Shown here: positions 28,103 to 37,032 of the stretch, piece after piece
Layout of the letters: the number at the start of each line of letters is the position of its first letter
Position numbering within the stretch: position 1 is the stretch's first letter
NCBI GenBank assembly: GCA_963717135.1
Contig: CAVQVN010000009.1
Coordinates: 868,001-932,000 of the forward strand
Direction: 5' to 3'
DNA: 64,000 bases
Source: UBA4744 sp963717135
Lineage (GTDB): Bacteria > Actinomycetota > Acidimicrobiia > Spongiisociales > UBA4744
The notes under the pieces: generated by a model
What the model saw: only the letters and a program-made list of their open reading frames with translations
What the model was told of the DNA's origin: nothing
The model's database searches: none
Position numbers and translations under genes: made by a program

Positions 28103-29785
28103 TCATTCTCCGCCGAGGGGGATCGAGCCGTCGGTGCGGTGGTACTCGTCGTGGGCGGCGATGAGTGGTTCCCACTCGGGGTGATCGACGTCAACGGCCA
28201 CCAGGTGGCGACTGCGCGGACCGTCCGCCCGGTCGAACGAACGAGCTCGACCGATCAGCTCGGCGGAGACATCATCGATACGTCGGTGCTGGGCGAGGTG
28301 CTCATCCCACGAGACGCACACGAAGACTTCGGAGATGCGGTGCGGGTCTTCGCTGTTCCGGTACAGCCGCCAGCGGTAGGCGCCCGTTCGCAACCGCACT
28401 TTGCGGACCTTGCTCATCAGCTCGACGAACTCCTCCAGATCGGCCCGGTCGATCTGCCAGGTGTTGACGATCATCACCGGTCCTCCCTCCGTGTCTACGT
28501 GGGGCGGCGCCGGCCTGATTTCTGTGTATTCGGGGGCGATGATCTCGTCCAGCGAAGGAACCCGGAAGCGAGGTGCGGCCAACCCCAGGGCTATCGCCAC
28601 CGCCGAGAAGGCAACCATCGCCCCACCGGCCCCGATGCCGTCGGCCAAAGCCCCCGACATGATTGATCCAATCGGATAGATACCCGAGAAAGCCAGGGTG
28701 TAGAGGCTCATCGCCCGGCCGCGGATCCAATCCGGGGCCATCATCTGGCTGCTGGCGTTGAGCGTGGTGAGGGTCAGCACCCAGCACGCCCCCGCCACCA
28801 GCATCCCGAAGGCGGCGATCGGGGCCGACGGGGCGAGTCCGACTGTGACCCCTGCCAGACCGAACACGACGATGGTGATCGGCACCGACCGCGCCCCCAA
28901 ACGTCCGACCACCCGCGGGCGAACCAAGGCCCCGATCAAAGCTCCGGCCCCCATGAAGCCGAGGAGGATCCCGTACATGGTCTCCGACCCGCCCAATTCG
29001 CTCGTTCGGTTGGGCAGGGTGGCCTGCACCACGGCCGAACTGATCGCAAAGAGGGAAACCAGGGCGAGCAACCGGCGGAAGGCGGGGGTGAACCTGGCGT
29101 AGCGAATCGATTGACCGATCGCGTTGGTCATTGAGGTGTGTTCCGGTGCCGATAGTGCCAACCGGCTCCCGACCACGGCGATCACGGCGATGACTGCCAG
29201 GTAGGAGATGGCGTTCAGACCGAAGCCCAACTGGGGACCGGCGGTCGCAACGATCACCCCGCCCAGAGCGGGCCCGACCGCCCGGGCTACGTTGAATCCT
29301 GCCGAGTTGAGGGCCACCGCGCTGGCCACCATCCCGCGTGGCACCAGGTCCGGGACCAGTGCCTGCCAGGCCGGCAGGTTGAAGGCCACCCCCACCCCCA
29401 TGACCAACCCCAACCCGAGCAGCAGACCCGGCGTGATCAGGTCGGTGGCGGTGAGGATCGCCATGGCGCCAGCACCCGCACCCATCAACGACTGGGCGAC
29501 CAGCATCACCTTGGTCCGATCGATGGTATCGGCCACCACCCCGGAGATGAGCGCCAGAAACAGAAGCGGCAGGAGGTTGGCGGCCACCATCAGCCCCACC
29601 CAGGTGGCCGACGAATTGGTGAGTTCCTTCATCAACCAGGCGGCGGCCACCGATTGAAAGAAGGAACCGATGTTGGAGAACAGGGCGGCGAGCCAGATGG
29701 CTCGATAGGCGGGCAGCCGGAGCGGAGCGATGGCCTGTGACACGTCCCCGAGTGTAGGAAGCAAGCGGGAGTCGTCGGACCGCAT
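28103..29785 (-). CDS. MFS transporter (MFS_3 type) with C-terminal soluble domain
   Basis: About 560 residues. The first 400 form twelve membrane segments of the MFS_3/enterobactin-exporter-like group (RLPAYRAIWLAALFSNIG, FNLPAWQALVPDLVPR). The last 130 or so residues (from MIVNTWQIDRADLEEFVELM) are soluble and look like a dimeric alpha/beta-barrel (antibiotic-biosynthesis monooxygenase-like) domain, a fusion seen in this MFS group. The ATG at 29785 is chosen because the domain starts there; longer in-frame readings would cross the divergent cyclase gene. Confidence 0.85.
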   Translation of the reverse strand: MRSDDSRLLPTLGDVSQAIAPLRLPAYRAIWLAALFSNIGSFFQSVAAAWLMKELTNSSATWVGLMVAANLLPLLFLALISGVVADTIDRTKVMLVAQSLMGAGAGAMAILTATDLITPGLLLGLGLVMGVGVAFNLPAWQALVPDLVPRGMVASAVALNSAGFNVARAVGPALGGVIVATAGPQLGFGLNAISYLAVIAVIAVVGSRLALSAPEHTSMTNAIGQSIRYARFTPAFRRLLALVSLFAISSAVVQATLPNRTSELGGSETMYGILLGFMGAGALIGALVRPRVVGRLGARSVPITIVVFGLAGVTVGLAPSAPIAAFGMLVAGACWVLTLTTLNASSQMMAPDWIRGRAMSLYTLAFSGIYPIGSIMSGALADGIGAGGAMVAFSAVAIALGLAAPRFRVPSLDEIIAPEYTEIRPAPPHVDTEGGPVMIVNTWQIDRADLEEFVELMSKVRKVRLRTGAYRWRLYRNSEDPHRISEVFVCVSWDEHLAQHRRIDDVSAELIGRARSFDRADGPRSRHLVAVDVDHPEWEPLIAAHDEYHRTDGSIPLGGE

Positions 29786-29860
29786 CGATAGGAAGAATCG
29801 CCAACCAGCTTGTCGTATTTCGGGGCTCTCAAACCCTTTCTTGGATGCAAGGGGTAATCC

Positions 29861-30422
29861 ATGACCGATCTCCCGACGGCGATCTTCCTGTTCACCGATA
29901 TCGTCGGGTCGACCGGCATGTGGGATCGCGACGCCGATGCCATGGATCGGGCCATGACCGCGCACGATCAGATCCTCCACACCTCGATAACGGCCCACGG
30001 TGGAACCGTCTTCAAGCACACCGGCGACGGCATCTGTGCCGTGTTCGATGATGCCGCAGAGTCGGTGCAGGCGGCCATCCGGGGGCAACAGTTACTTGCC
30101 GCTGTGTTCTGGCCCGCACCCACCGGCCCGCACGTGCGCATGGCTCTCCACGCCGGCGAATTCCGGGAGCACTCGGGCGACTATTTCGGACTTGATGTGT
30201 GCCTGGCTCGACGCATCCTGGAACTGGCACCGGGAGGGAGCGTGCTGATCACCGAGCCGGTGATTGACCTCATCGACGAGGCGACTCTCAATCACCTGTG
30301 GTTGCTGGACCTCGGTGACTACCGACTGCGCAGATATCGCCGGACCCGTACACGTGTATCGGCTCGCTGCGTTCCCGATCGGAACCGATCTCGAAGCCGT
30401 GGAATTCGTGACTCTGGATTGA
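29861..30422 (+). pseudogene. Class III nucleotidyl cyclase domain, frameshift near 30332
   Basis: A stand-alone cyclase catalytic domain. FLFTDIVGST holds metal Asp13 and KHTGDGICAVF holds Lys52 and metal Asp56. The position of the transition-state Asn (usual VNxAAR) is Cys114 (VCLARR), while the following Arg is kept. The frame runs on to 30517, but family-like sequence (DIAGPVHVYRLAAF) appears in the next frame after removal of one base in CTGCGCAGATATC near 30332, ending at the TGA at 30420-30422. The domain would be 186 residues. It points towards the sigma/propeller cassettes 127 bases downstream. Confidence 0.7.
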
Positions 30423-30488
30423 TGGCTTCGACGGGATTCCTAACCAACGCCAGGGACCGCGGCCTCTATGCGAAAACGCCTCAGTGGC

Positions 30489-30500
30489 ATACGGTTGTCG
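30489..30500 (+). promoter_or_regulatory. Conserved 12-base word upstream of sigma factor 1
   Basis: ATACGGTTGTCG lies 48 bases before the GTG of the first ECF sigma gene. The identical word is 50 bases before the second sigma gene at 33291, while the rest of the two gaps differs. It contains TACGGT, a possible -10. It may be the promoter or operator of an autoregulated cassette. Confidence 0.5.
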
Positions 30501-30548
30501 TACAGAACACCGACTGACCCGTTTCACTGGTAAAGCACGGAGGGCCGC

Positions 30549-31022
30549 GTGTCGGTACAGGACACGCACATCGACTCGTTCACCGAGTTTGTAGAGGGAG
30601 CCGAACCAAGGTTGCGGCGGGCCCTGGTCGCTCGCTACGGCTACCAGGAGGGCAGGGAAGCGGTGGCAGAAGCACTCGCCTATGCGTGGGAACACTGGGA
30701 ACGGGTTTCGGGCATGGCCAACCCGGTCGGATACCTTTACCGGGTGGGACGCACCCGGGGCACGTGGGGGTTCCGGCGGGTGGCCCGCCTTCCCCGCCCG
30801 GAGTCGTCCAACGATCCGCCCTGGTTCGAGCCCGCCCTCCCTGCGGCGCTTGAGAACCTTCCGACCAGGCAGCGAACCGCGGTGATGCTGGTCAAGGCCC
30901 ACGGCTACACGTACGACGAGGCCGCAGGGGTCATGGGCGTGTCCCGCACCTCGGTCCAGAAACATGTCGAACGGGCTTTGGTGAAGCTGCGCAAGGCTTT
31001 GGAGGTGACGAGCGATGCTTGA
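30549..31022 (+). CDS. ECF-type sigma factor (cassette 1)
   Basis: A 157-residue sigma-70 family protein of ECF size. Region 2 lies at about residues 10-75 (DSFTEFVEGAEPRLRRALVA, EALAYAWEHWERV, YRVGRTRG) and region 4 at about 100-150 (LPTRQRTAVML, YTYDEAAGVMGVSRTSVQKH, the helix-turn-helix). GTG 30549 follows GGAGGG. Its stop overlaps the ATG of the propeller protein by eight bases, so the two are coupled. The neighbour is the likely anti-sigma or sensor. Recognised promoters are unknown. Confidence 0.85.
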   Translation: MSVQDTHIDSFTEFVEGAEPRLRRALVARYGYQEGREAVAEALAYAWEHWERVSGMANPVGYLYRVGRTRGTWGFRRVARLPRPESSNDPPWFEPALPAALENLPTRQRTAVMLVKAHGYTYDEAAGVMGVSRTSVQKHVERALVKLRKALEVTSDA

Positions 31023-32562
31023 TCTCGATCGCCAGCTTCGCGAGTTCGGTTCATTCGTCGATGGGGCGGTAGAAAACGTCCGGGCGACCGAGATCATCGG
31101 TCCGCGCTCAGCGCCGGTCCGACCTCTCTGGCGGCGCCACTTTGCAATAGCCGGTGTCGCGGCAGCCATCGTCGTGTTGATAATTGCCGTCGTGGTGATA
31201 ACCGATCCCTTCGGATCGGAGGGCCCCTTCATCGAGGAACCGACCACCATCCCACCAACCACCACGATTGCCACTCCGACAACAGGGGCCTCGGAAACAA
31301 CGGTCGCGCCAACGACGAGCACCACAGCCGCCTTCATCGAACCCCCTGTCATCTCTTGGGTCCGCGTCGAGAGCGACGCGTTCGGCGGATCCGGGGACGT
31401 CTGGATTAACGACGTGACCGCCGGCGGCCCCGGATTAGTCGCGGTGGGAGGCGTCTTATTTGCGCCCGACTCACCGTATCAAGCTGCTATCTGGTACTCG
31501 GCCGATGGAATCGACTGGTCGAGAGTTCCGCATGACGAACAGTTATTCGGGGACGCCTTGATCGGATCGGTTGTTGCCGGTGGTCCGGGGTTCGTCGCGG
31601 TGGGCAATGCCGACGGACTGGATGAGGATGGTTCCGCCGCCGTCTGGGTTTCGGAGGACGGGATTACCTGGTCAAGGGTTCCCCACGACGAGACGGCGCT
31701 CGGAGGTCCGGTACTGCAGGACATCTACGACGTGACCGTAGGAGGCCCTGGATTCGTGGCGGTCGGTTGGGACAACCCTCTTGAAGGATGGGATACCAGC
31801 GCGGCGGTGTGGACCTCTTCCGATGGTCTTTCCTGGGACCGAGTGCCACACGATGAGGGCATCTTCGGGGGCGCTGACATGCAGGGAATGTGGGCCGTCA
31901 CCACGGGCGAGACCGGTCTGGTGGCAGTCGGGCTCGATGGTCTCTGGTCGGGTTCGGGTGGGCCCGGCCAGCCCGCTGCGGTCTGGACGTCTCCCGATGG
32001 CCTGAATTGGACCCGTGTGCCCAACCAAGAGCAGCTCGAGAGCGGCCATTCAACAAGAGGGAATGCTTATGGGAGTGGTGACTGGGCCATTATGAATGAC
32101 GTGACCGCCGGAGGGCCCGGTTTCGTTGCCGTTGGACGGGTCGGTTGGTGCTCGGGCGGCTGTGATGAGACTGCGGCAGCATGGACCTCCGTCGACGGCA
32201 TCACTTGGCAGCGCGCTCAGGTTGAGCAAGCACAGGGAATCACGGCGACCGACATGCACGGAGTGGTGGAATCCGGAGACGTACTCATCGGGGCGGGTTG
32301 GGGAAGGAATCCGCAGTCGGGAACGGGACCCGCGGTGCTGTGGACCTCCACCGACAACGGCCAGACCTGGATGCGACAACCTCACAGCGGTACCTCGTTC
32401 GGGAAGACGGCCGAGGGACCGGTCGCCATGAACGCCCTCATCGAGTTCGGCACCAATCTCGTAGCAGTCGGGTCCTGGGAATCCGACGCCGCCGTCTGGA
32501 TCGGAACGATGAGAGTGACGCAACCCTTGTCGTATGAGACCGGTGAGCGTCTACCGGATTAA
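31015..32562 (+). CDS. One-pass membrane protein with extracellular BNR/propeller-like repeats (cassette 1)
   Basis: 515 residues. A short cytoplasmic part (1-41, MLDLDRQLREFGSFVDG) is followed by one membrane helix (about 42-63), the juxtamembrane motif DPFGSEGPFIEEPTT, a Thr/Pro/Ala linker to about 108 and repeats of about 55-60 residues built on GGPGFVAVG then AAVWTSxDGxxWxRVPHDE. These look like BNR/sialidase-type propeller blades. There is no zinc-finger anti-sigma motif. Coupling to an ECF sigma gene suggests that the N-terminal tail holds the sigma factor and the outer domain senses a ligand; this is inference. The frame is intact. Confidence 0.8.
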   Translation: MLDLDRQLREFGSFVDGAVENVRATEIIGPRSAPVRPLWRRHFAIAGVAAAIVVLIIAVVVITDPFGSEGPFIEEPTTIPPTTTIATPTTGASETTVAPTTSTTAAFIEPPVISWVRVESDAFGGSGDVWINDVTAGGPGLVAVGGVLFAPDSPYQAAIWYSADGIDWSRVPHDEQLFGDALIGSVVAGGPGFVAVGNADGLDEDGSAAVWVSEDGITWSRVPHDETALGGPVLQDIYDVTVGGPGFVAVGWDNPLEGWDTSAAVWTSSDGLSWDRVPHDEGIFGGADMQGMWAVTTGETGLVAVGLDGLWSGSGGPGQPAAVWTSPDGLNWTRVPNQEQLESGHSTRGNAYGSGDWAIMNDVTAGGPGFVAVGRVGWCSGGCDETAAAWTSVDGITWQRAQVEQAQGITATDMHGVVESGDVLIGAGWGRNPQSGTGPAVLWTSTDNGQTWMRQPHSGTSFGKTAEGPVAMNALIEFGTNLVAVGSWESDAAVWIGTMRVTQPLSYETGERLPD

Positions 32563-32577
32563 GGGGAGGAGGGCACA

Positions 32578-33126
32578 ATGAAACGACTATTGATTGTTCT
32601 GGTGGCGATGGGATTGCTGGTGGCATTCGCTGGGCCGGTTGGAGCGGACAAGCCGGACAAGCCACCAGAGCCGACTAGCTCCAACAGCCGCGGACCTGCC
32701 CGCATGTTGGTTCAATGGCGACTCGGTTCTGGAGTACGAAACCGAAGCGGGAAATGCGGTATGGAACGGAGACGATTCGCTGTGGTGTGACTGGGCACCA
32801 GAGGAAACGGAAGCCGACTATCGGTTCTGGATCGAGCCCACCGAGGACCACGGGGTCAACGTTTGTCGGCCCCTACCTACTCATCAATCAGGAACACCCT
32901 GGTGCCGACTTCTGCTTGCGATGACGGGTACCAGGTACGCCAGAGGCGATACGGTCTTCGAGATGTGACTCTTCCCCAAGGATGCCTCCGAATCAATCGC
33001 ATGCTGCCCGGCGACTGCCTGGCAGGCACGAACGATGACGACGACTACACGATCACCGTGTATGTCATCTCCAAGAAGGGCGGCGACGTCCAACTGCGGA
33101 TGGAGCAACTCGCAACGACCCCGTAG
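32578..33126 (+). pseudogene. Small secreted protein (cassette 1), several frameshifts
   Basis: It starts with GGAGGAGGG then ATG at 32578 and a clear signal peptide (LLVAFAGPVGA-DKP). Secreted-looking sequence then continues in other frames: CWFNGDSVLEYETE after about 32700, FVGPYLLINQEHPGADFC after about 32860, and VTLPQGCLRINRMLPGDC to the TAG at 33124-33126. At least three one-base moves are needed. The restored product of about 180 residues is Cys-containing and acidic. I recognise no family. It sits in the same place as the secreted protein of cassette 2. Confidence 0.55.
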
Positions 33127-33200
33127 ACCAGCTCAGCCCTCCGTGGCTGACGGCAGCGGGCCCTCCGGGGCCTGCTGCTACGTCTGAACCCGCCGACCAT

Positions 33201-33218
33201 TGGCCCTTCCCAGGGCCA
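33201..33218. other. Perfect hairpin between the two cassettes
   Basis: TGGCCCT and AGGGCCA around TCCC form a seven-pair stem eleven bases before the conserved word at 33229. No T run follows. It may end cassette 1 or belong to the cassette 2 promoter region. Confidence 0.35.
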
Positions 33219-33228
33219 CTCGCCTGCA

Positions 33229-33240
33229 ATACGGTTGTCG
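33229..33240 (+). promoter_or_regulatory. Conserved 12-base word upstream of sigma factor 2
   Basis: ATACGGTTGTCG, identical to 30489-30500, with almost the same distance to the sigma start (50 against 48 bases). Confidence 0.5.
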
Positions 33241-33290
33241 CAAGGACCTGACGCCTCGACCGCTTTATGAGTGAAGAGCCCGAGAGGATC

Positions 33291-33764
33291 GTGACGGACA
33301 TCGAGCACGACCGTCGACTCGTTCACCGAGTTCGCGCGGGACGCCGCGCCCCGGCTGCGTCGGGCGCTGGTGGCCGCCTACGGCGAACAGAAGGACAGGA
33401 AGGCATGGCTGAAGCGATGGCCTACGCCTGGGAACACTGGGATCGAATCCAGACGATGGACAACCCCATCGGCTACCTCTATCGAGTAGGCCGATCCCGC
33501 GGATTGTGGGGGTTTCGTCGCCCAGGACGTCTCCCCCGGCTCGATCCGCCCGACGAGCAACCCTGGATCGAGCCCGCCCTGCCCAAGGCGCTCGAGCAGC
33601 TTTCGAAACGGCAGCGGACCGCGGTTCTGCTCGTCAAGGGGTACGGGTGCACGTTCCAGGAGGTGGCCGACATCCTGGGCGTATCACCGAACACGATCCA
33701 CAAGCACGTCGACCGGGCTCTCGCCAAGCTGCGAAACGATCTGCAGGTAGGTGCCGATGATTGA
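33291..33764 (+). pseudogene. ECF-type sigma factor (cassette 2), two compensating frameshifts
   Basis: The C-terminal two thirds (EAMAYAWEHWDRI, YRVGRSRG, LSKRQRTAVLL, CTFQEVADILGVSPNTIHKH) match sigma factor 1 closely. Near the N-terminus, matching residues DSFTEFARDAAPRLRRALVA are in another frame between about 33314 (+1) and 33395 (-1). So the gene as written stays open but has some 27 unrelated residues in region 2. By alignment the start is the GTG at 33291; an ATG at 33267 is also in frame. The stop overlaps the next ATG by eight bases, exactly as in cassette 1. Confidence 0.65.
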
Positions 33765-35106
33765 TCTCGATCGCGAATTACGCGACTACGCGGAGCTCAT
33801 GGAACAGGTCATGGGTCCGATCCACGTCGAGGCGTTCCAAGCTGCCAAGCCGGCTCGCCGGCGACCGAATCGTCGCGGCCTGGCAATTGCTTTGGCGGCC
33901 GCAGCACTCACGATCCTGGTCATTGCAGCGGTCGTGATCCTCGATCCCTTCGGATCGGAAGGCCCCTTCATCGAGGAACCAACCACGATCGCGATCACGA
34001 CCCCAACCGTCACCGAAGCTGTCCCCCCAACGACCACCGCTGTGGTCGAAGAACCAACCACGACAACTACCACCGCACCGGTCGTTCCGGTGATCACCTG
34101 GGAGCGCGTCCTCACAAGCTTCGACTCGATACAGGCGGTGGCACTCGTCGAGGGCGGGTTCATTGCGGTAGGGGGTGACGAGGTCGCCGACACGGCGATC
34201 TGGAGATCCTCCGATGGAGTTGCCTGGCAACGGATAGCCGGCGACGACGCCGTGTTCGGAGGCGAAGGGTCGGGTATGGACGTCGCCGCACGTGGTGATG
34301 TGATCGTCGTGGTTGGCACCGCCGGACCGTCCGGCGATGAGAGGCCTCTCGCATGGACGTCTACCGATGCCGGAGAGACGTGGCAGCGGATCGAGTTGGA
34401 AGGAACCGGGCGCGCCTGGGCAGTGACCGCCACCGACGACCGGTTCGTGGCGGGCGGAGACGGCATCTGGACCTCGCCCGACGGTGTCGACTGGCGGCCG
34501 GTCGCCGACAATGCCGGGGCCTTCGGCATCGTCACCATCGCCCACTCCGAGCGGGGGTTCGTGGCCGTCGGGAACTCCGACACCCAAGCGGCGATATGGT
34601 CATCACAGGACGGCGAGGTGTGGCAGCGGGTGCCGCACGATGATGGTCTGTTCGGAGCATTTCAACCGACCGCCGGGAGCACCTGGATCAACGACGTGAT
34701 AGTCACAACGGATGGCTTCATCGCCGTGGGTGTTTCACGCGACAAACCCACCGTTTGGACGTCTCCCGAAGGTTACAACTGGAGCAGAACCCCGAATCAA
34801 CCAGCGGCCAAAGGCGGCTACCAGCCCATAACCGCCATCACCCAAGCCGGGGACATGCTGATCGCGGTTGGATTCCACCAGATCTCCCCACAAACCGCAG
34901 CGGGCGGACCCCGACAAGCGGCTCTCGCCTGGATATCCCATGACAACGGACAATCCTGGCGAGCACCCACGGACGAGGGAAGCGCGTTCGGTCCGATACA
35001 GGGCAAAATCTACCCCATCGATGTGGTCGCCGACGGAACCCGGCTGGTGGCCGTCGGATACCGCAACGACGAAGGGGCGGTGTGGACGGCAACGATCGAA
35101 CACTGA
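33757..35106 (+). CDS. One-pass membrane protein with extracellular BNR/propeller-like repeats (cassette 2)
   Basis: 449 residues, built like the cassette 1 protein: cytoplasmic tail (MIDLDRELRDYAELMEQ), membrane helix at about 41-62, the identical 15-residue motif DPFGSEGPFIEEPTT, a Thr/Val/Pro linker to about 110, then repeats on GFxAVG and AxWxSxDGxxWxR. The blades have diverged more than the tail and juxtamembrane motif, which suggests different ligands with a shared signalling part. The ATG at 33757 gives the same eight-base overlap as in cassette 1. The frame is intact. Confidence 0.8.
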   Translation: MIDLDRELRDYAELMEQVMGPIHVEAFQAAKPARRRPNRRGLAIALAAAALTILVIAAVVILDPFGSEGPFIEEPTTIAITTPTVTEAVPPTTTAVVEEPTTTTTTAPVVPVITWERVLTSFDSIQAVALVEGGFIAVGGDEVADTAIWRSSDGVAWQRIAGDDAVFGGEGSGMDVAARGDVIVVVGTAGPSGDERPLAWTSTDAGETWQRIELEGTGRAWAVTATDDRFVAGGDGIWTSPDGVDWRPVADNAGAFGIVTIAHSERGFVAVGNSDTQAAIWSSQDGEVWQRVPHDDGLFGAFQPTAGSTWINDVIVTTDGFIAVGVSRDKPTVWTSPEGYNWSRTPNQPAAKGGYQPITAITQAGDMLIAVGFHQISPQTAAGGPRQAALAWISHDNGQSWRAPTDEGSAFGPIQGKIYPIDVVADGTRLVAVGYRNDEGAVWTATIEH

Positions 35107-35129
35107 CGAGCCCCAGAAGGAGGGCGACG

Positions 35130-35676
35130 ATGAAGAAACTGACGATGATCCTGGTAGTCCTGGCGCTGCTGATGGCGTTTCCGGCTGCGGCCGGAGCGAA
35201 GAAGCCGCCACCAGGTCAGGAGCCGTTCCCGGGGCAACATGTGCGGAGCGAACCTTTGATGATCCTGATCTGTGGTACATCGGCACTGCAAACGGCGACT
35301 TCGTGCTGCCTCTGGAAGGTGATCACCGTGCGGCGTGCATAGATGTGACTTCGTTTGAGGGAGTGTGGAACTTCAAGATCGAAGCCGCAGAGGTGGCGTC
35401 GTTCAACATGCAGATCAAGGACAGCGTTCCGGGCGACATGTGCTGGCGTGACGCGTGGACGGAAACCAAGAAGATCGTACCTTCCCGACTCTGTGAGCAC
35501 CCCTGAGGTGATACCGGATGCGACAATCGACGCGTGCCCAGGACGATGACTTCACAGACGACGCGGATTCGCTGGTCTTCATGGTGGCCTACACGCCCAC
35601 GAGGGGCACCACGGAGAACAGCCTGACTGTGTGCGTAGATCTCCCGCCGTTCAATGACTTCTGCCACGAGGATTAA
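35130..35676 (+). pseudogene. Small secreted protein (cassette 2), three frameshifts
   Basis: AGAAGGAGGG precedes the ATG at 35130, and a signal peptide follows (LLMAFPAAAGA-KKP). The mature part continues in other frames: ATCAERTFDDPDLWYIG after a missing G near 35236, DSVSTPEVIPDATIDAC after about 35487 and DDDFTDDADSLVFMVAY after about 35546, ending at the TAA at 35674-35676. The restored protein is about 180 residues with six or so Cys. Its stop overlaps that of the convergent MFS gene. No known family was recognised. Confidence 0.55.
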
Positions 35677-36988
35677 GCGACCCGCTCGGTCAACGATCGT
35701 CGGTCGAGTGGGACAACCACAGAGGTCGTCAACGACGCGTCCGTGAGGTCCGGCGAGATCGAGAAACAACCCGGCTCATCGCAGGCCGCCGCGTACTCCT
35801 GCTCGACCCGACCGAGCAGCACGACTGCCAGGACGGCCAACCCGGCTCCGGTGAGAAACGCGGCGGCCGGTCCGGCCAGTGACGTAGATGGCCCCGAAGA
35901 TCAGACTGGCCGGGAAGGGCGGCGATCCCGATCGTTCCGTGGTAGAGACCGAAGGCGCTGCCGCGGATCCGCTCCGGCGCCAGTTCGGCCACCCAGGACC
36001 GCTCGACCGGTTCGGTGAGGCCGAAGTACAGCCCGTAGACGAGGAACACTGCGATCAGACCGGTCTGCGTTGAGACGACGGCAAAGGCCACGTACACGGC
36101 CGCATAGACGAGCCAGCCGGCCACGATCAACCGCCGGTGGCCGGTGCGGTCGGACCACCGGCCGCCCACGAAGGTGGCCGCCATCTTCACCACGTGATGG
36201 GCGGACCACAGCAGGGCGATCGATCCGGCGGCCAGGCCGGCTTCGGAGAGCCGCAGGAGCAGGAAGGCATCGGTGCTGTTGCCGAGGGTGAAGACCAGAA
36301 CGGCCAGCAGCAGGCGGCGGAAGTCGGCGCCCATGGCAGACCAGTCGCTCAGCAACGAGGTGCGGGCCGGCGTGGTGATAGGCTCCTCGACCGCCGGCTC
36401 CCGGACGGCCACCACCAGGACGATCATGACCAGCACCGCCGGGACGGCTGCAAGGAGAAACACCCCCCGCAGCGTCATCGCCGGGATCAGCAGGAGACCG
36501 GCCGCCACCAGCGGTCCGGCCACCGCCCCCGCATGGTCCATGGCCCGATGCAGGCCGTAGGCGGCGCCCCGCCGGTCGAAGGGAGTGACGTCGGCGATGA
36601 GCGCATCGCGCGGTGAGGTGCGCAGCCCTTTGCCCACCCGGTCCGTGAACCGGAGCAGGGCCACGACGGGCCACACCGCCGCCGCGCCGATGAGCGGTCG
36701 AGCTGCGCCCGATAGGCCGTACCCCGACACGATGAGCGGCTTGCGTCGCCGCGTCCGGTCGGTCCAGCGACCGGACACAACCTTGAGAAGCGCGGCCGTG
36801 GACTCGGCCAGGCCTTCGATCGTGCCGAGCGCGACGGCGCCCGCCCCCAGGGTGCCGGCCAGGAATACGGGCAGCAGCGGGTAGATCATCTCGCTGGACA
36901 GGTCGGTGAAGAAACTCACCACCCCCAACGCGATAACGGCCCGGGGCAGGCGCCGGGCTCGGCGCGGAGGTGGTTTGCTCACCGGCAC
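35673..36988 (-). pseudogene. MFS transporter, frameshifted near its C-terminus
   Basis: The first eleven or so membrane segments are intact (FFTDLSSEMIYPLLPVFL, GRWTDRTRRRKPLIVSGY with motif A, VGKGLRTSPRDALIAD). Near 35911 and 35880 two one-base moves interrupt the last part; restored, it reads PASLIFGAIY then GPAAAFLTGAGLAVLAVVLL and ends at 35673. As written the frame runs on in nonsense to 35729. The GTG start at 36988 is 44 bases downstream of the pcrA stop. Substrate unknown. Confidence 0.7.
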
Positions 36989-37032
36989 ATTCTGGCCGCC
37001 CGGGACCCGGTCCGGCGGCAAGCCTCGGCTCG

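Noticed and set aside
28302..29804. 500-codon frame inside the MFS_3 gene
   Set aside because: Same strand but shifted frame, Arg/Gly-rich nonsense; the other frame has clear MFS motifs.
33127..33200. Intrinsic terminator at the GCAGCGGGCCC/GGGGCCTGCTGC pairing
   Set aside because: Stem has mismatches and no T run follows; not enough to call.
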